From Nilaparvata lugens (taxonomy: Eukaryota > Arthropoda > Insecta > Hemiptera > Delphacidae), in contig NC_052511.1 in assembly GCF_014356525.2 (NCBI RefSeq), positions 7,968,500 through 8,032,499 on the forward strand: a stretch of DNA of 64,000 nucleotides, read 5' to 3'. The notes beneath the pieces are model-generated. The model saw only the letters and a program-made list of their open reading frames with translations. It was not told the DNA's origin and searched no databases. The translations under genes and the position numbers were made by a program. Positions 1-10,198 of this stretch are shown here, in pieces. Every line of letters begins with the position of its first letter. Position 1 is the stretch's first letter.

Positions 1-540
1 ACAATGGTGGAATGCGCTTGTTCGTGGCGCATAAGTCTGTACGCACCTTCATACTGATTGAAAACATAAATAATAGGACAATATCTGAGAGAGGAAAAAT
101 ACAACAATCTTGCTTTATTATCTGTGGTTAAAGGTTCTCATATGGAATGAATGTTTACAGTAATCATAAGTACTATTATTTGATAAAAATAATCAGTCGA
201 ATGAAATCCGTTTGTGTACTATAGAGGAAAATGATGCAGAAATGTTGATACAGTAGAGGGAAATGATGTAGAAATGAATGAAATCAGCTCAGACGTATGT
301 AAATAGAGTGTGATTGGGTTAGCAAGGCAAGAGGGCGTTTGAACGAGAATTATCCCGGTTAGATAACATTACATCGAGCTATATTTAATTGTAGTTTACT
401 GTGTAATAATATGGCTTCATGTGGCTATCGTGTTCACACTGCTTTAAAACATGATCATGTTATGCTGGGGGCAGCTCAGTGTTCAGTCCTCAGTCAATGC
501 ACTTAGTGCCTCGTCAAAATCCATGTTTGTCTGACAAGTT
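1..540. other. AT-rich DNA, no gene recognised
   Basis: No frame longer than a few tens of codons shows biased composition, and I see no match to the other repeats of the window. The first 70 bases are less AT-rich than the rest and could be the edge of a repeat continuing outside the window. Confidence 0.4.
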
Positions 541-710
541 TTGATGTATTACTTCCTCGTACTCTCTCTCACACTGTCTGCCATTTCTCTTTATTCTCTC
601 TAATCTTTCTCACATTCTCTCTCTTGTCTCACTCTCTAATCTCTCTCTTTTCACTCTCTCTCAGACACTCCTCCGTTTATCTTCTCTATTCCTCTCTCTC
701 TCTCTCTTAA
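541..710. repeat. CT-rich simple sequence
   Basis: A tract dominated by TCTC and CACTCTCTC runs, which ends exactly where a LINE 3' end begins at 711. It is the first of several polypyrimidine or polypurine tracts here that have LINE tails next to them. Confidence 0.7.
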
Positions 711-1024
711 AGTTTAAATAACGAAATTAACGTTTTGGTAGAGAGTTAGTGGGGAGGATATTTTTAATATTCTTCCCAAAGAATGGACATTGATATGTCC
801 AAAGCTCCGCCAATTTATGTAGATGCATAACAATATGATTATTATCTATAGTTATTATATTACAAATTGCTTTTCCATATAATATCAAGTTCAATAATTA
901 TTTTCTTAGTCTATATTATGTAAATTCATCTATAATTTTGCTGTATTGTAAGCTATTGTATATAAGTGTATAAGCCAGTATATATTGTAATCTACATAAA
1001 TAAAGTACTCAATCAATCAATCAA
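711..1024 (+). mobile_element. LINE 3'-end fragment, copy 1
   Basis: The element starts AGTTTAAATAACGAAATTAA, passes through GGTAGAGAGTTAGTGGGGAG and ends ATAAAGTACTCAATCAATC with a (TCAA)n tail. The same sequence lies at 1044-1350, 11734-11946 (minus), 39056-39349 (minus) and 50346-50665 (minus). The last sits just downstream of the LINE ORF remnants at 51026-53984, so I infer that this is the 3' end of that LINE family, 5'-truncated. It encodes no protein. Confidence 0.7.
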
Positions 1025-1043
1025 TCTCTCTATCTCTAATTAC

Positions 1044-1312
1044 TTTGGTAGAGAGTTAGTGGGGAGGATATTTTTAATATTCTTTCCGAAGAATGGACAT
1101 TGATATGTCCAAAGCTCCGCCAATTTATGTAGATGCATAACAATATAATTATTATCTATAGTTATTATATTACAATTGCTTTTTCATATCATATACAGTT
1201 CAATAATTATTTTCTTAGTCATATCATGTAAATTCATCTATAATTTTGCTGTATTGTAAGCTATTGTATATAAGTGTATAAGACAGTATATATTGTAATC
1301 TACATAAAGTAC

Positions 1313-1350
<38 letters not shown>
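1044..1350 (+). mobile_element. LINE 3'-end fragment, copy 2
   Basis: Second copy in the same orientation, about 20 bp after the tail of copy 1. It starts at TTTGGTAGAGAGTTAG, lacking the first 33 bp of copy 1, and ends in about nine TCAA units. The different 5' ends of the two copies are typical of 5' truncation during target-primed reverse transcription. Confidence 0.7.
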
Positions 1351-1495
1351 CCGGTCGTGTGTTAATGGGAAGGATATTATTTTATATCATTCTTAAAGAA
1401 TCGACAATTATTTATTGAAACACCACCGATTACATCACATTATTATATTATCGTTATTCTAATTGCATTCTATATTTATTTTCATTGATTAATTA

Positions 1496-2113
1496 TTGAC
1501 CAAGCGAAATGAGGTCTAAGATTCAAGTCGACGGTTTGGCATTTCTCTTAATGTTTAAATGTTTATATGATGCGCATTTACGGCGAAACGCGGTAATAGA
1601 TTTTCATGGAATTTGACAGGTATGTTCCTTTTTAAATTGCGCGTCGACGTATATACAAGGTTTTTGGAAATTTTGCATTTCAAGGATAATATAAAAGGAA
1701 AAAGGAGCCTCCTTCATACGTCAATATTAGAGTAAAAATCAGACTATAGAATTATTATTCATCATAAATCAGCTGTCGAGTTGACTATAAATTGCATGCC
1801 ATGACGCATGCAATTCAATATCTCAATGTAACTTGGTAAAAAATTAGCAGCTGTGTAGACTATAAATTGCATGCTTCATTGAATGCAATTTTTAAGCACT
1901 ATTAAATAGGATGCAAAGAACTTATAACAGCTCGTCTGGGCGCCTAGATGTCTTCTGGTTTTCTCGCGCTTAATTCCGGAAAGCGTTATATGATAATTAA
2001 TCTTGTGTAAGCATGATCTGATCAAATAAATTGTTAGTGTATCAGTGTGGATGTGCTTATGGTTTGGGACGTCGTTATAACTGCGCGAGGTCTACTGTTC
2101 ACAGAACTACTAG
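1496..2113 (+). mobile_element. Helitron-like non-autonomous element, family A, copy 1
   Basis: It opens with a hairpin-like stretch (GACCAAGCGAAATGAGGTC) and closes with CAGAACTACTAGT, i.e. a CTAG end followed by T. The same sequence is inverted at 30006-30652 and internally deleted at 38712-38922. No TIRs or target duplication are seen; CTAG followed by T is the usual Helitron-type terminus. It has no coding capacity. The superfamily is inferred from the ends only. Confidence 0.55.
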
Positions 2114-2160
2114 TTTATACTTTGTGAAATTCGTTGAATAACTAGCATTATCGTCATTTA

Positions 2161-2225
2161 ATGTAAATTAGTGTATAAGCCAGTAAATATTGTAACATAC
2201 ATAATAAAGAAATCTAATCTAATCT
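2161..2225 (+). mobile_element. Diverged LINE 3' end with a different tail
   Basis: GTGTATAAGCCAGTAAATAT followed by a degenerate ACATACATAATAAAG matches the last 50 bp of the 711-1024 element, but the tail here is TAATC-like rather than TCAA. It runs straight into CT-rich simple sequence. It is probably a related subfamily or an old copy. Confidence 0.45.
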
Positions 2226-2360
2226 CTCACTCCTCTATTTCTCTTCTCTCTTCCTCTCTCTCTCACACTGTCTCTCTCATCATCTATCTCTTTCAGTATC
2301 TCTCTTCCGCTCTCTCTTTCTCTCACACTGTCTCTCTCTCATCATCTATCTCTTTCACTA

Positions 2361-2417
<57 letters not shown>

Positions 2418-2470
2418 ACTGTCTCTCTCACCATCCCTCTCTCATTCTCACTCCTTCTTATATACTGTCA
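2216..2470. repeat. CT-rich microsatellite
   Basis: Runs of (TC)n interspersed with CTCACACTGTCTCTCTC units. The open frame across it (Ser/Leu-rich) is a low-complexity translation and not a gene. Confidence 0.8.
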
Positions 2471-2640
2471 TGCCCCCAGTTTCGACTAAATGTGACATTT
2501 GTTCGTCTCAAATATCGCAGTCATATTTCATATATATATAGCATCAGTGATGTTACTTTGGTTACAAATTCTGCTAGCGTTGTTCACTGATGGTGTTCCA
2601 ATTATTTTCATGAAACATGGACAGTTCTATCAATCTACCC

Positions 2641-2756
2641 ATCCTCCTCCTCCTCCTCCTCTCCTCCTCCTCCTCCTCCTCCTTCTCCTCCTCCTCCTCC
2701 TCCTCCTCCTCCACCTCCACCTCCACCTTCACCTCCACCTCCACCTCCTCTTTGAC
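2641..2756. repeat. (TCC)n/(CCACCT)n microsatellite
   Basis: Perfect TCC repeats grade into CACCTC repeats. Open frames reading poly-Leu or Leu-His here are artefacts of the repeat. Confidence 0.9.
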
Positions 2757-2880
2757 ACATGAAATTTGACATTGCTCTCATTTCACGCACATTCTGCTTC
2801 AAAGTATCCACCGCCCATGCAGTGTTGTTTGTAGATCACGCATGAACTCTCATAAGGCTATATAAGTCAACAGGTCTTAT

Positions 2881-3504
2881 TTAAGGTTGTGCAAAGGCTA
2901 AAAATAAACTTCCTACTCGTGATATTTTTCAATTTTTTTCGATTTGTATATATCATCAAGCTATCAAAATGAAAAAGTTTTCTCAGGAGAACATTTTTTT
3001 TCCGATCATTACTTTTTGAGATATGAGCGCCTGAAGTTTGAATTTTTGGGACAGAACATTTCAAATGCGGTAAGATATAAATCCATGAGATTTAGAGGAT
3101 GGATTCTTCATGGTATTGTTGATCTAGTAAAACAAAATTCTGAAAATATCAATTTTTGAAAAAGTTATTCAATTTACCAAAAATAACTAAATTTGGTAAT
3201 TTTAGTAAATTGAATAACTATCTCAAAAATTGATATTTTCAGAAAACTTTTGTTTTACTAGATCAACAATGCCATGAAGAATCTATCCTCCAAATCTCAT
3301 GGATTTATCTCTTACCGATTTTGAAATGTTCTGTCCCAAAAATTTAAACTTCAGGCGCTCATATCTCAAAAATTAATGATCAGAAAAAAATGTTTTCCTG
3401 AGAAAACTTTTTCATTTTGATAACTTAATGATATTATACAAATAGAAAAACTTTGAAAAATATCACGAGTAGAAAGTTTATTTTTAGCCTTTGCCCAGCC
3501 TTAA
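2881..3504. mobile_element. Fold-back MITE with TTAA flanks, copy 1
   Basis: TTAAGGTTGTGCAAAGGCT at the left mirrors AGCCTTTGCCCAGCCTTAA at the right. The two halves are inverted copies of each other along almost the whole 624 bp, with the centre near 3190. TTAA at both ends fits a 4-bp target duplication, as in piggyBac-type elements. A second copy is at 45938-46623. The short open frames on both strands are symmetric products of the palindrome and not genes. Confidence 0.7.
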
Positions 3505-4196
3505 TGATCACTACCCGTTAATTGTGTGTCTCTTCTTTAATTGAGTATGGAGTATTTCAAATGGATTATTCCATCTCCAATTAAAACCGTGTATGAATAG
3601 GGTTTCTTTCTAGGGAAAGTGGATTTCTTGAACTCCTGTATGTTTCAAACTTATTTGAAATATAATCATCTCTGCTTTAGAAAGATTGAAAATGTCTCTT
3701 TTTTATTGAGTGTAGAGTATTTTAATGGATCATTTTATTTTTAATCAACCAAGTGAATGAATTTTGTAACATTTTATTGTGTTTTATTTGTTTCGTAATT
3801 CTTTGTAATTTATTTTTGTCTTGTTTTGTGTATTTTTAATAAATTGAAATTGAAAAATTGAAATTAAAATTCTAGAAAATGCGTAGGTATAATCTCTTGG
3901 ATTCCTGGATGTTTTATATTCTCTATTATTTGAGGGTGCATCTTCATAATTCATTTTCTTACACTTTCTCATAAACTTCAGAGTACCTTGTTTGAAAAGC
4001 AATGTTTATTTATTTATTTAGCGTATGCCAGATACACAACAAATATACAGCTCATGAGTCTCAAATTCCTAGATATTTCCTAACTCTTTACACTGTATAT
4101 TTCCTAATTCTTTGAGATCATGTGTAGTTGAAAAGCAATATGAACATCTAGAATCAAAGCCGTTGGTTTGAGAAAAGAGGATATGATACTCTTAGC
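3505..4196. other. AT-rich DNA, no gene recognised
   Basis: Only short spurious frames. A (TTTA)n run at 4006-4020 may be the tail of an old retroelement. Confidence 0.4.
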
Positions 4197-4343
4197 CTCG
4201 GTTGCACAAAAGCTTGTTAAATTCAATCGTGATTTAATACTTCAAGTACCAATCAGAGAAGCCTTCTTTCCGAAAAGCCTTTTCTGATTGGTTCTGGTGG
4301 CATTCAATCTTGATTAAAATCAAGCAAGCTTTTGTGCAACCAA
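4197..4343. mobile_element. GTTGCACAAAAGC fold-back MITE, copy 1
   Basis: Ends CGGTTGCACAAAAGC and GCTTTTGTGCAACC are inverted, and the interior also pairs (CCAATCAGAGAAG with TTTTCTGATTGG). Other copies or fragments lie at 21826-21963, 22279-22396, 24975-25026, 25429-25550 and 61857-62010. Length is about 120-155 bp, with no coding capacity. Confidence 0.7.
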
Positions 4344-4571
4344 GTTTTATTATTTATTTCATTGACAATCACAAATAGTGATATAGTATCATATACTATA
4401 GATTACTATTTTTCTATAGTTTGATGTTCTAGAAAGTTGAGAGGGCTCTGTTTGTAACAAGTGTTGGAATTTGAAAGTACATTAAATTTAGTTGAAAATT
4501 CATCATACTTTATAATAATGTTTTCAAGTATTCAATGAACGCTTTATAAATAATAGAACCATCGTCAAAAA

Positions 4572-5230
4572 TCTGGTGTGGCGCACTCACACAACTTTCC
4601 TTGCCGTTATGAAAATTGATCACCTGACGCTACGGTAGTGTTCCCGTGCATCTCAAGTCTACTATTCAAAGATTAGAGCCAGCTGGTGACAGGGTAATAA
4701 CGCTGGAGACATACGAGGTCTGCTATCTCTTTATAGTGAATCATTTAATAGAATCAACAGTTTGCAATTGAATAATCACATTTTCTCGATATTTTGTGTA
4801 AATTGTATCTGAAGCTTGATAATTAAGAATCTAAAATCAAACTTTGCATAGATGGGGCGGAACTACTGAAATTTTTACAGATATGGGACTTGTGGCAGTT
4901 GATAGAGCTTATCGATGACTATTTCAGGTACTTCAATCAAAATCGTTGGAGCCGTTTTCGAGAAAATCGCGAAAAACCCTGTTTTTGACAACATTTTCGC
5001 CATTTTAGCCGCCATCTTGAATTGCATTAGATCGAAATTGTTCGTGTCGGATCCTTATAGTGAAAGGACCTTAAGTTCCAAATTTCAAGTCATTCCGTTA
5101 ATTGGGAGATGAGATATCGTGTACACAGACGCACATACACTCATACACACACACACACACACACAACACACACACAACACACACACACACACAACACACA
5201 CCACACACACCACACACACACACACACACA

Positions 5231-5266
<36 letters not shown>

Positions 5267-5293
5267 CACACCACACACACACACACACACACA

Positions 5294-5335
<42 letters not shown>

Positions 5336-5543
5336 CCACACACACACACACACACACACACACCACACACACACACACACACAACACACACAACACACAC
5401 ACACACACATACAGACCAATACCCAAAAACCACTTTTTCGGACTCAGGGACCTTGAAACGTATAGAAATTTAGAAATTGGGGTACCTTAATTTTTTTCGG
5501 GAAGCTATACTTTCCTTACCTATGGTAATAGGGCAAGGAAAGT
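4572..5543 (+). mobile_element. A-tract-flanked repeat (TCTGGTGTGG...GGAAAGT), copy 1
   Basis: The left end is TCTGGTGTGGCGCACTCACA, followed by ACTTTCCTTGCC. The right end is GGGCAAGGAAAGT. AAAAA precedes the element (4567-4571) and follows it (5544-5548), as in the copies at 12212-14615 and 12418-13796, so a 5-bp duplication is likely. The last 40 bp form a hairpin (ACTTTCCTT...AAGGAAAGT). Inside are one unit of a roughly 165-bp repeat and a long (AC)n tract. There is no ORF; the class is not recognised. Confidence 0.6.
5139..5410. repeat. (AC)n microsatellite inside the A-tract-flanked repeat
   Basis: About 270 bp of near-pure AC with CACC and AACA interruptions. It sits at the same internal position as the shorter TG/CA tracts of the copies at 12418-13796 and 62404-63252. 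The His-Thr and Cys-Val frames on both strands are translations of this tract. Confidence 0.95.
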
Positions 5544-5606
5544 AAAAATGTACATTTAATTAAGTTTGTAGCGTGAATGTTGATGTAGTGGTACTTTTCC
5601 ATAATT

Positions 5607-5755
5607 GAATAGACTTAAAACGTTGTCAAAAATCCACATCATCTTGATGATGTGTGAGCACACAGGAAAGCATGCTCCTGTAAAATATTAATTTTTATTT
5701 AAATTAAGTGGATTTTTGACAACTTTTTAAGTCTATTCAAAAATGTACATGACGA
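5607..5755. repeat. Short inverted repeat
   Basis: GAATAGACTTAAAACGTTG...AAAATCCAC pairs with GTGGATTTT...TTTTTAAGTCTATTC around a loop of about 80 bp. It looks like a small MITE of the kind common here. Confidence 0.5.
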
Positions 5756-5773
5756 AATATTGTATAAACACAA

Positions 5774-6636
5774 TGGGCCATATGAATAAAGTTGAGCATT
5801 TGCTTATACTTCTAAAAAATTGGAGCATTTGCTTCATTTTCTATGAATAAATGTGAGCAAAACCTTTTGCTCATGCTCATCAAAAAAATAGTTTGAGCAT
5901 TTGCTCAAAATTAAAAGCTTTTGCTCAAAATTGTATGAATGAATAAACTAGAGCATTTGCTCAACTTTTGAAGCAAATGCTTCAAAAAAGGTGAGTCTAG
6001 TCTAGAGCAGCTTATCACCTTTTGCTCATAGTAAAATGGCTCAACTAATTCGTATGAGGAAGAGGAAACTTTACCAGATACGATCACAACCAATAGTTGA
6101 GAACTATAAAACTCTTTTTAGATTCAACCATGATATATATCACCATTATCCCTACAAAAGAATAAATACAAAAGATACCTGTTATAAAGATAGCCATCAC
6201 AAAATAGGAAATAGGCATTTAAGAAGATGAGAGTGTAGACAATTATAAGAAGGCTATTTATATTATAAGAATATGCTGAAGATTATTATAGAGATTTTTT
6301 CACGCTATTATTTCAAAATTCTAAACTCAACTAACCTAAAACTCTATTCATATATAGAAAACAGAGCAGACGACACAAACACAAGCGGTGCACCCTACTT
6401 GCATATTTAGCGCTTCCGTGAGCTATAAAAACAAAGTAAGGCTACAAAAGCGAATCAGCTGATGAAAAATCTTTAAAATACGTGAGCATTTGCTCCAGAG
6501 TTCAGGAGCATAAGGTAAAGCTTATGTATATAAAAATGAGCAAATGCTTTTGCTTCTACCTTTTGCTCATGAGCAAAACCTTATGCTCCATGCTCTTGCT
6601 CATGAGGATTTGCTCTGGTTTTAATCATATGGGCCA
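5774..6636. mobile_element. GGGCCATATGAATAAA MITE, copy 1
   Basis: TGGGCCATATGAATAAA at the left and TTTAATCATATGGGCCA at the right are inverted. Both subterminal regions are packed with variants of GAGCATTTGCTC and GAGCAAATGC, many of them self-complementary. A second copy with over 90% apparent identity is at 22775-23654. No transposase frame is present. The copies differ mainly by small indels. Confidence 0.75.
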
Positions 6637-7284
6637 TTAAATCTACTTTGGAATTACTGAAAAATGGAATCTAATCATTAAAAGTTCTCTCAAGCAACAT
6701 TTTCGTTTTTTAAAAGCTGTCCATTGTAGTAGTAAGACGTCGATCTATTTTCGTACGACGCAGTATCCTAAATCTCAACAAGAGGCTTTCCCAGCAATCA
6801 GTAACTTAAGACCGCGTTCAACACGTTTTATAACCGTCAAGCTTTGCGTCAAATATCGAATGTTCCATTAGGAAATCCGGCTTAAACCTCTAAATCCATT
6901 GTTTATCACCTATTTACTCTTCCAGCATGTCAATACGATTTTATCCCCGACATTATAAAAGTTGTCACACTTGTTTGTAGTCATTGCACCAGGGTCTTTC
7001 CCCCGGGTCGTCGTGGAACAGGCTTATTGTATGGGGGGATTGTTATTGAAAGGATATAGCCATCGATAGGCATTTCGGATTTCTCTCCCCCTTGTTGTTA
7101 CAGGCAAATATTCAAGAGCTTGTTCTTGGTTCTCTGAGGAATGAATCATCTCTCAACACTCTCTCACACTACTTCACAATCTCTCTCTCTCTCTCTCTCT
7201 GTAGTTTGTTTATCATAACAATTTCACGTTTCACAGCTTCATCTTCTCACCATCTGTTTTTCTCTCCTCCCCTTTAAACTTCGC
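6637..7284. other. Apparently single-copy DNA, no gene recognised
   Basis: Mixed composition with somewhat higher GC than the flanks (for example CCCCCGGGTCGTCGTGG near 7000). No convincing exon. From about 7140 it grades into CT-rich sequence. Confidence 0.35.
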
Positions 7285-7425
7285 TCTCTGCTAAACTGAG
7301 TTGTTGTGTTTGCAAATCTATTTCCTTCTCACTCTCTGCTAAACTGAGTTGTGTTCGCAAATCTATTTCCTTCTCACTCTCTGCTAAACTGAGTTGTTGT
7401 TCGCGAATCTATTTCCTTCTCACTC
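7285..7425. repeat. Three-unit minisatellite
   Basis: Three units of about 45 bp built on TCTGCTAAACTGAGTTGT followed by CAAATCTATTTCCTTCTCAC. The units differ by a few bases. Confidence 0.8.
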
Positions 7426-7664
7426 CAGCTCTGGGTCACACGCTATTTCTATTCATCTCTCTGATTTTCAGTCGGTTTTTTCGCGATTGTTGTCTCTCCC
7501 TCTTTCGCTAATTGTCTGTCTCTCTCGCTCAATCGTTCATTCACTCTGTTTCTTTTAATTGAGTGGGTAAAGCACTTAGTGCGCGGTGTGTAAACTGTAA
7601 ATAATTCGTCCAGTCTTCTCTTCTTCACTTCCCGATCCGTTCTCGCACTTTTATACACGATCGG

Positions 7665-8430
7665 TGTTTTTCTTCCTCCTTCTTTTCCTTCTCCTCCGCC
7701 TTCTCATCCTCATTTTTCTCCTCTTTCTGTTCCTTCTCTTCCTTTTTCTCTTCTTCTTTTTATCCCCTCCTCTTTCTCCATTTCTCCTACTCCTCCTCCT
7801 CCATTCTCTACTCCTCCTCCACCTCCTCCTCAACCTCCACCATCTCCCACTCCCTCTCATCCTCCTCCTCATCTTCCTCCTTTTCTTCCGCCTCCTTCAT
7901 TCCCTCGTCCTTTTCCTCTCCTACTCCTCCTCCTCCTATTCTTCCTTCTCCTCCTTCACCATCACCTTTTCCTCCTCAACCTCCTCCTTCTCCCCCTCTC
8001 AATCATCCACCTCCTCCTTCGCCTCGTCCTCCTCCTTTTCTTCCTCCTCCTCCATCTTCTCCACTACCAATCCCTCATCCTCTTCCTTCTCCTCCTACTC
8101 CTTCTCCATCACCTTCTCATCATGTTTCCACTCCACCTCCTCTTCCTCAACCCCCTCCTTTTCTACCTTCTTCTTCTCCTGTTCTTCCTCCTCCTCTTTT
8201 TTCCACCTCCTCTTCTCTTTCAACCTCCTCCTCCTTTTCCTCCTTCTCTTCCTCCACCACTCCTTCTTCTTCTTCTTCTTCTTCTTCTCATTCTTCTCCT
8301 TCTTCTTCTTCTTCTCCTTCTCCTTTTGCTTCTTCTCCTAATCTTCCTCCTCCTCCACATCATCCCCTTACTCTCGTCTTTCTTACTTTCCGTTCCCTTT
8401 CTTACGTTTTCAATTTCTGCTACTTGAAAT
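7665..8430. repeat. Long polypyrimidine tract (CTT/CTC/TCC)
   Basis: About 765 bp of almost uninterrupted C and T on the plus strand. Open frames on both strands (Phe/Leu/Ser-rich on plus, Arg/Lys-rich on minus) follow from the composition and should not be annotated as proteins. Long homopurine-homopyrimidine mirror-like DNA of this kind can adopt triplex structures. Confidence 0.9.
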
Positions 8431-8639
8431 TAATCATCTCTGAGATGCTGGCAATAATGAAAAGTCCATTCATGCGTGAGGCAAATATTGTTCCTTATTG
8501 ATAAAATATGACGTCTCCTGTTGTTACAAGGAACTCTTACTTATTTTAGGATTCTAGCTCTGCTTCTGTTTGAAGAATACTAGGTTTATCATGGATTTCC
8601 TAAATAGTTTTGTGTTAACTATTATAATAAACCAAGTGG

Positions 8640-9608
8640 TTGAAGGTTGAGCTCGTCTGTCATTGGCTGAGACTAGACACAACCAACAATTATACCAAAT
8701 TATCTACTCAACCTTCATTGGTCAACAGCTGATAACCAATTGTAGGGCTTCACCCACACTATATTCTTCTGCTCAATGCTCAAGTATTCAATTTCCTAGA
8801 GATTGATAATCGGTTTAACAACCGAAACTAGTGAAGACAAGGCTCGACCAATCTGGTCAAAGCCTGAAATTTATCATTCTCAAGTAAGAGAAATGAATTA
8901 GATTGTTCTTGATGATGGAGTCAGAATCTGCACTTGAATCTACACTCAACAAGTATGAATCACAGAAGCAAAACATTTAACATAAATGGAAATAAATTGG
9001 AGGTTGCGTTTGTTCAAATGCTAATTAATGAATAATTATCATTAAACGAAAATCCCAATCAATTGCTGTAAACCATCCGGGCTGACAAATAATTGTTGTA
9101 TAGTAGCGCTCATCGAATTTCCATCTAGCTGTTTACCCTGTTGTCAATATTTGCAGTAACAGAAGTCTTCGGTGTGTTTTACAGCATTCAATTGGGATTT
9201 TCGTTTAATAATAATTATTCATTAATTAGCATTTGAACAAATGCAACTTCTAATTTATTTCCATTTGTGTTGAATGTTTTGCTTCTGTGATTCATACTTG
9301 TTGAGTGTAGATTCAAATGCAGATTCTGGCTCCATCATCAAGAACAATCTAATTTTTTTTTAGTTGAGAATAATAAATTTCAGGCTTTGACTAGACTTGA
9401 ATACTTGGGCGTGTCTCGTCTTTACTAGTTTCGGTTGTTAAACCATTATCAATCTCTAGAAAATTGAATACTTGAACATTGAGCAGAAGAATATAAGTGT
9501 GGGTGAAGCCCTACGATGAGCTGTTGACCAATGAAGGTTGAGTAGATAATTTGGTATACTTGTTGGTAGTGTCTAGCATCGGCCAATGACAGTCGAGCTC
9601 AACCTTTA
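8640..9608. mobile_element. Large fold-back repeat
   Basis: The left arm (from TTGAAGGTTGAGCTC) pairs with the right arm (to GAGCTCAACCTTTA) over roughly 400 bp each side. The pairing includes ACAACCGAAACTAGT with ACTAGTTTCGGTTGT and GTTCAAATGCTAATTAATGA with its complement. The centre (9060-9190) matches one half of the palindrome at 31994-32394 but has lost most of the tRNA-like part; CCGGGCTGACA remains. No coding capacity. Confidence 0.65.
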
Positions 9609-10160
9609 TTGGTCAATAGGTAATGGCCAATAGTCAAGCTTCTCCCACTCTGTATTATATTCTACTGATGTTTGCTCAATGTTTGAGCTTTGAGATTGAT
9701 AATAGTGTAACAATCGGAAATAGTATTTTTAATTGCTTTTATTCATTCATCAAATTGTGTACAAATACTTAACATGAGGAAAGGCACAAAAGGCTCATGC
9801 CCAAAACTGTCCCATTTCCAATATTATACTATTGTATACTGTCCAAATCAAAATGTTGGTTATGTCACTTTCACTTTTCAAAAAACAATTTACGCTCTTC
9901 AATGCTCACATAAACGGGCAAATTTTGAATCAAATAAATACTATTAGAGTCTAAAATTGAAAAATCTAGAACAGTAACTTAATAATTAATCAAAAATTCT
10001 GATTTTTGAATGAAACTAGAAATTTTTGAGCTGAAAACTTCATGCTTTACAGAAAAATACAGCTGTAGTTTTATACTCATAAATAAATGAGTGGTTTTGA
10101 CAATATCAAGTCGTTTTCCATCCAATAATTTCTGAACTTTAATTAATTGATGAACTCAAT
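9609..10160. other. AT-rich DNA with a possible short repeat tail
   Basis: Near 9738-9830 a stretch (TTTTATTCATTCATC... then CCCAAAACTGTCCCATTTCC) resembles the short repeats at 18963-19068, 25027-25135 and 62112-62198. Otherwise nothing is seen. Confidence 0.3.
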
Positions 10161-10198
10161 CATAGCCACCTCTAGTACAGGTATTAGAGGTGGCTATG
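10161..10198. repeat. Perfect 14-bp inverted repeat
   Basis: CATAGCCACCTCTA pairs exactly with TAGAGGTGGCTATG around a 10-nt loop. There is no T-run after it and no gene nearby, so it is not a terminator; its role is unknown. Confidence 0.7.

Noticed and set aside
5085..5490. Several His/Thr-rich and Cys/Val-rich open frames of 92-123 codons
   Set aside because: They are translations of the (AC)n microsatellite in different frames; all are open because the dinucleotide makes no stop.
7651..8427. A 225-codon plus frame and an Arg-rich minus frame
   Set aside because: They cover only the polypyrimidine tract; composition alone keeps them open.
10161..10198. A transcription terminator
   Set aside because: A perfect hairpin, but this is eukaryotic DNA without an upstream gene or T-run.
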